This document shows positions 61,804 through 64,000 of a stretch of 64,000 nucleotides of DNA, one piece after another. The DNA is from Pseudomonas orientalis (lineage in GTDB: Bacteria > Pseudomonadota > Gammaproteobacteria > Pseudomonadales > Pseudomonadaceae), in the NCBI RefSeq assembly GCF_022807995.1, contig NZ_CP094351.1, forward strand, positions 4,697,501-4,761,500, in the 5' to 3' direction. The notes below the pieces were generated by a model, which saw only the letters and a list, made by a program, of their open reading frames with translations, was not told the DNA's origin and made no database searches. How positions within the stretch are numbered: the first letter of the stretch is position 1; every line of letters starts with the position of its first letter. The position numbers and the translations under genes were made by a program.

Positions 61804-62388
61804 ATGACGGATAAAATCCCACCCAAGGATAGCCCCATGGACGACGAAGAAAAAACTAGAATCTCAAGTTTATGGGAAACTTTGAAAAGATATGATGCAT
61901 ACATAGGAAGCGTCAACTTTAAAAGCGGCCTACTAACATCATTTAATGTTGCAGTATTGGGCGGGATACTATTAAAAATAGAAACAATAAATATTTCATA
62001 CGCACCCTACAAATGGATCGCACTCGTGCTGCTTATAACTATTTTCGCCAGCACAAGCGCTGCTTTATATTGGGTGATAAAAAGTATATGGCCAAATCTA
62101 ACCAGCGCTAGCAATGCCAAACCAATTGAGCCTTCAATGATTTTCTTCGGCTCCGTTGCAAGCAACTTTTCGGCGGAAACCTTCAAGTCCACGATGGCCG
62201 TCAGAACGAGCAAAGAAATCGAAAGAGACCTATGCGTACAGATCCACGAAGTGGCAGCCATAACTCATCTAAAATTCAAGCTAATTGCTAAATCTTCATT
62301 CTTTTCTAAAGTAACTATCATTTCGCTTTTAGGACTTGCCATCACGGTTTGCCTTAACCACTTTGGAATCATATTATGTCAGGGATGA
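61804..62388 (+). CDS. pycTM: Pycsar membrane effector PycTM
   Basis: 194 residues, three predicted TM helices (~42-60 LLTSFNVAVLGGILL, ~72-92 IALVLLITIFASTSAALYW, ~168-190 TIISLLGLAITVCL), with a cytoplasmic loop ~96-165. PycTM features: YDAYIGSVNFKSG before TM1, SMIFFGSVAS in the loop, and ERDLCVQIHEVAAITHLKFK. In published Pycsar systems this effector is activated by cCMP or cUMP and damages the inner membrane, aborting infection. AT-rich compared with the core genes. Ribosome site ATAAGGA precedes ATG. Overlaps the cyclase gene by 13 nt. Confidence 0.85.
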   Translation: MTDKIPPKDSPMDDEEKTRISSLWETLKRYDAYIGSVNFKSGLLTSFNVAVLGGILLKIETINISYAPYKWIALVLLITIFASTSAALYWVIKSIWPNLTSASNAKPIEPSMIFFGSVASNFSAETFKSTMAVRTSKEIERDLCVQIHEVAAITHLKFKLIAKSSFFSKVTIISLLGLAITVCLNHFGIILCQG

Positions 62389-63674
62389 AGGATGTTTTTG
62401 GCGATGTATTCTCTGAATCGAGAACACACAAATCGTTAAGCAGAAGCCATAACACAACTTGGGGAGGACTAGAAGATTACATTACAGAGTCGATAACCTC
62501 CGACAGTCGACTGCCAGCTCGCGACTTTGATGTTAACGGAAAAATAAGAGAACTTTTTGGAAAGCGCATATTAAACAATACAAAAATAGGCGGACACCCG
62601 CACTTTGATGAACTCGCAAAAAGCAAATCCAGGTCCAATGGGTACGTCACCACATTATTTATGGACATAAAAGGTTCAACCCGACTTGGAGTGGTATACG
62701 ACTTAGAAGAAGTTTTTTATTACAAAAACACAATCATCAAGTGCGCGATAGAATGCATACAAGCTTTTGATGGTCACGTTCACCGCATAATGGGCGACGC
62801 AGTATTAGCGTTCTTTAGAAGTGACGGAAACAGTCCGAGGGACTCTGCTATTGACGCGATCAACTGCGGAACATATCTCGTACAATTCATGAAAGATATC
62901 GTCCAACCAGAAATCCAAAACTATGGACTGGAAGAGGATATTGGTATTCGTATTGGGATTGACTATGGACCAGACGAAAAAGTGCTATGGGGAATGTATG
63001 GCTATCCTGGTGTATCAGAGGTTACCGCCACCTCATTCCACGTTGATGTAGCTGCCAAGCTACAGCAAAAAGCCCCCCGCAATCGTGTAATGCTTGGACA
63101 AAGCCTCTGTGACATGCTTGACCTTCCTAAGCCTATAATCGAGCACAAAACAGTAAGTGGTGAACCGGAAAGATATGTGACACCTAACTACAGGACTCGT
63201 GAAGAGACCCCTTTGAACTACAAGCAATATGTACTAAATCACAAGTTATACTACCCACTCTTACCGAGCCCTCAAGACAATCGTAGAAACATAAGAGTCA
63301 CTGCAAGTGTAAAGACTAAATATCAGACTCAAGCCGATACTGATTATCATGCGTGCTCGCGCTCTATATATAAACCATACGGTATAACATTTAAAGCAAC
63401 CTTCGAACTAGCAGAACATCTCACAGATGTCTCCGTACGATTTCGTGTCGAAAATACTGGAAAAGAAGCTGCACAAGTAAAAGAGCCGACTAATGGTAAT
63501 CATCACAATGATGTACCCGCCGTGCGTAGGGATACGGGTGATTATTTTGCTTCTCACTGGGAGGACGCCTCTTATACAGGCCTTCACTACATGTATGTCT
63601 CAGTCTGGCATAAAAACGTAAAAATTGCTGAAGAGCAAAGGTTCGCTGTTTTTATTGGTGACCAGGCTGTATAG
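62376..63674 (+). CDS. pycC: Pycsar cyclase PycC with C-terminal AGS-C-like sensor domain
   Basis: 432 residues, soluble. The class III nucleotide cyclase domain (~90-270) has FMDIKGSTRLG (metal Asp ~97) and HRIMGDAVLAFF (metal Asp ~141). The region that gives the Asn-Arg pair in adenylyl cyclases reads SFHVDVAAKLQQ, with no Asn and Lys for Arg. Residues ~300-432 match AGS-C pattern: ITFKATFELAE, RFRVENTGKEA, then TGLHYMYVSVWHKNVKIAEE and FAVFIGD. Paired with the PycTM gene by 13-nt overlap, so it should make cCMP or cUMP on phage sensing. Which pyrimidine is used cannot be told here. Confidence 0.85.
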   Translation: MSGMKDVFGDVFSESRTHKSLSRSHNTTWGGLEDYITESITSDSRLPARDFDVNGKIRELFGKRILNNTKIGGHPHFDELAKSKSRSNGYVTTLFMDIKGSTRLGVVYDLEEVFYYKNTIIKCAIECIQAFDGHVHRIMGDAVLAFFRSDGNSPRDSAIDAINCGTYLVQFMKDIVQPEIQNYGLEEDIGIRIGIDYGPDEKVLWGMYGYPGVSEVTATSFHVDVAAKLQQKAPRNRVMLGQSLCDMLDLPKPIIEHKTVSGEPERYVTPNYRTREETPLNYKQYVLNHKLYYPLLPSPQDNRRNIRVTASVKTKYQTQADTDYHACSRSIYKPYGITFKATFELAEHLTDVSVRFRVENTGKEAAQVKEPTNGNHHNDVPAVRRDTGDYFASHWEDASYTGLHYMYVSVWHKNVKIAEEQRFAVFIGDQAV

Positions 63675-63787
63675 CGGCCAACCTTCTCAGTCATCAAGCG
63701 ACTTTTCATAAGCATCAACTTAGATAAAATTTAAAACGGCACTCCCTCTTAATGGAAGGAGTGTCGAAACACCTTAGAAACTGAAAA

Positions 63788-64000
63788 TCAAGTAAAAACC
63801 TGAGTATCGGAATCCGTCGCTAACGGTAACGTTTGGAGCACCGGATATTCTGCTTGTACGCGTGCAAGCAAATCTAAAATCCCTGGAGCTTCAATAGTTA
63901 CAACTAATGAGTATGGCATTGGGACAGCATCCTCCATCCGTACAGACTCCCCTTCGTCTCTTACTTGATAATTTATATGAAAATAGGGATTATCGAGGCC
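63788..64000 (-). CDS. C-terminal end of an unidentified protein (cut by window edge)
   Basis: 70 codons before the stop at 63788-63790: PYFHINYQVRDEGESVRMED, then a strand-rich tail with VPMPYSLVVTIEAPGI and LLARVQAEYPVLQTL. No TM. I do not recognise the family. It converges with the Pycsar operon at 113 bp and has AT-rich codon use like it, so it may be in the same defence or accessory block. Confidence 0.6.
   Translation of the reverse strand, partial: GLDNPYFHINYQVRDEGESVRMEDAVPMPYSLVVTIEAPGILDLLARVQAEYPVLQTLPLATDSDTQVFT

Noticed and set aside
62376..63674. PycC as an ordinary adenylate/guanylate cyclase of core metabolism
   Set aside because: It overlaps a PycTM-like effector, carries an AGS-C-like tail, and lacks the usual Asn-Arg pair, all pointing to defence.

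Overview
This window is a typical stretch of a fluorescent Pseudomonas chromosome (P. fluorescens group is my inference). The support is GC-rich codon use, pseudomonad-type proteins throughout (purL/mltF, guaBA, der-bamB-yfgM-hisS-ispG-rodZ-pilF-rlmN-ndk, the isc operon, suhB, secDF-yajC-tgt-queA), and two families of intergenic palindromic repeats: one with core GTGGGAGGGGGCTTGCCCCCGA, the other with core TAGGAGCGAGCTTGCTCGCG. No rRNA operon or CRISPR array is present, and there is one tRNA.

Layout: (1) 1-3012, purL (truncated by the window edge) divergent from mltF. (2) 3030-4370, an intact IS3-family element inserted in the loop of a REP palindrome with a 3-bp target duplication. (3) 4380-12834, a trehalose PTS locus: an EIIB-like protein lacking its cysteine, a fused EIIA-HPr-EI protein, a maltoporin-like porin, trehalose-6-phosphate hydrolase TreC, the PTS permease TreB, two TreR-type operators and divergent treR. 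(4) 12835-16969, an apparently acquired block with hipBA and a 690-residue protein carrying a TerD-like domain, closed by a broken second copy of the treR 3' end. (5) 17042-20500, a large dermonecrotic-toxin-like protein. (6) 20584-27718, core genes guaA, guaB, a zinc-motif protein, a TSUP permease, xseA and an M23 peptidase. (7) 27873-32018, a second, larger toxin-like protein with intact putative catalytic motifs in a ChaN/TIKI/PMT-C2-like domain. (8) 32217-60433, conserved core: leuA, yafV/ybdL, der to iscR, cysE, trmJ, suhB, a glycine-zipper protein, secFD-yajC, tgt and queA. (9) 60542-64000, a tRNA-Leu(CAA) followed by accessory DNA: a DUF3077-type gene with a structured leader and a clearly AT-rich two-gene Pycsar anti-phage operon (membrane effector PycTM plus cyclase PycC with a C-terminal AGS-C-like sensor), then the end of an unidentified gene.

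How the genes work together: in the trehalose locus TreB carries only IIB and IIC domains, so the fused EIIA-HPr-EI protein should supply the whole phosphorelay. Trehalose would enter by the LamB-like porin, be phosphorylated on import by TreB and be cleaved by TreC, with TreR repressing from the paired operators. The isc operon (iscR-S-U-A-hscB-hscA-fdx-iscX) builds Fe-S clusters, and the downstream rlmN and ispG products are Fe-S enzymes. ybdL and yafV form a transaminase/omega-amidase pair. tgt and queA act in queuosine synthesis beside the SecDF-YajC translocase.

The most notable accessory content is the Pycsar operon beside the tRNA, the hipBA/TerD-like insert bracketed by treR sequences, and the two toxin-like giants that share a repeated module and differ in whether the C-terminal putative active site is intact.
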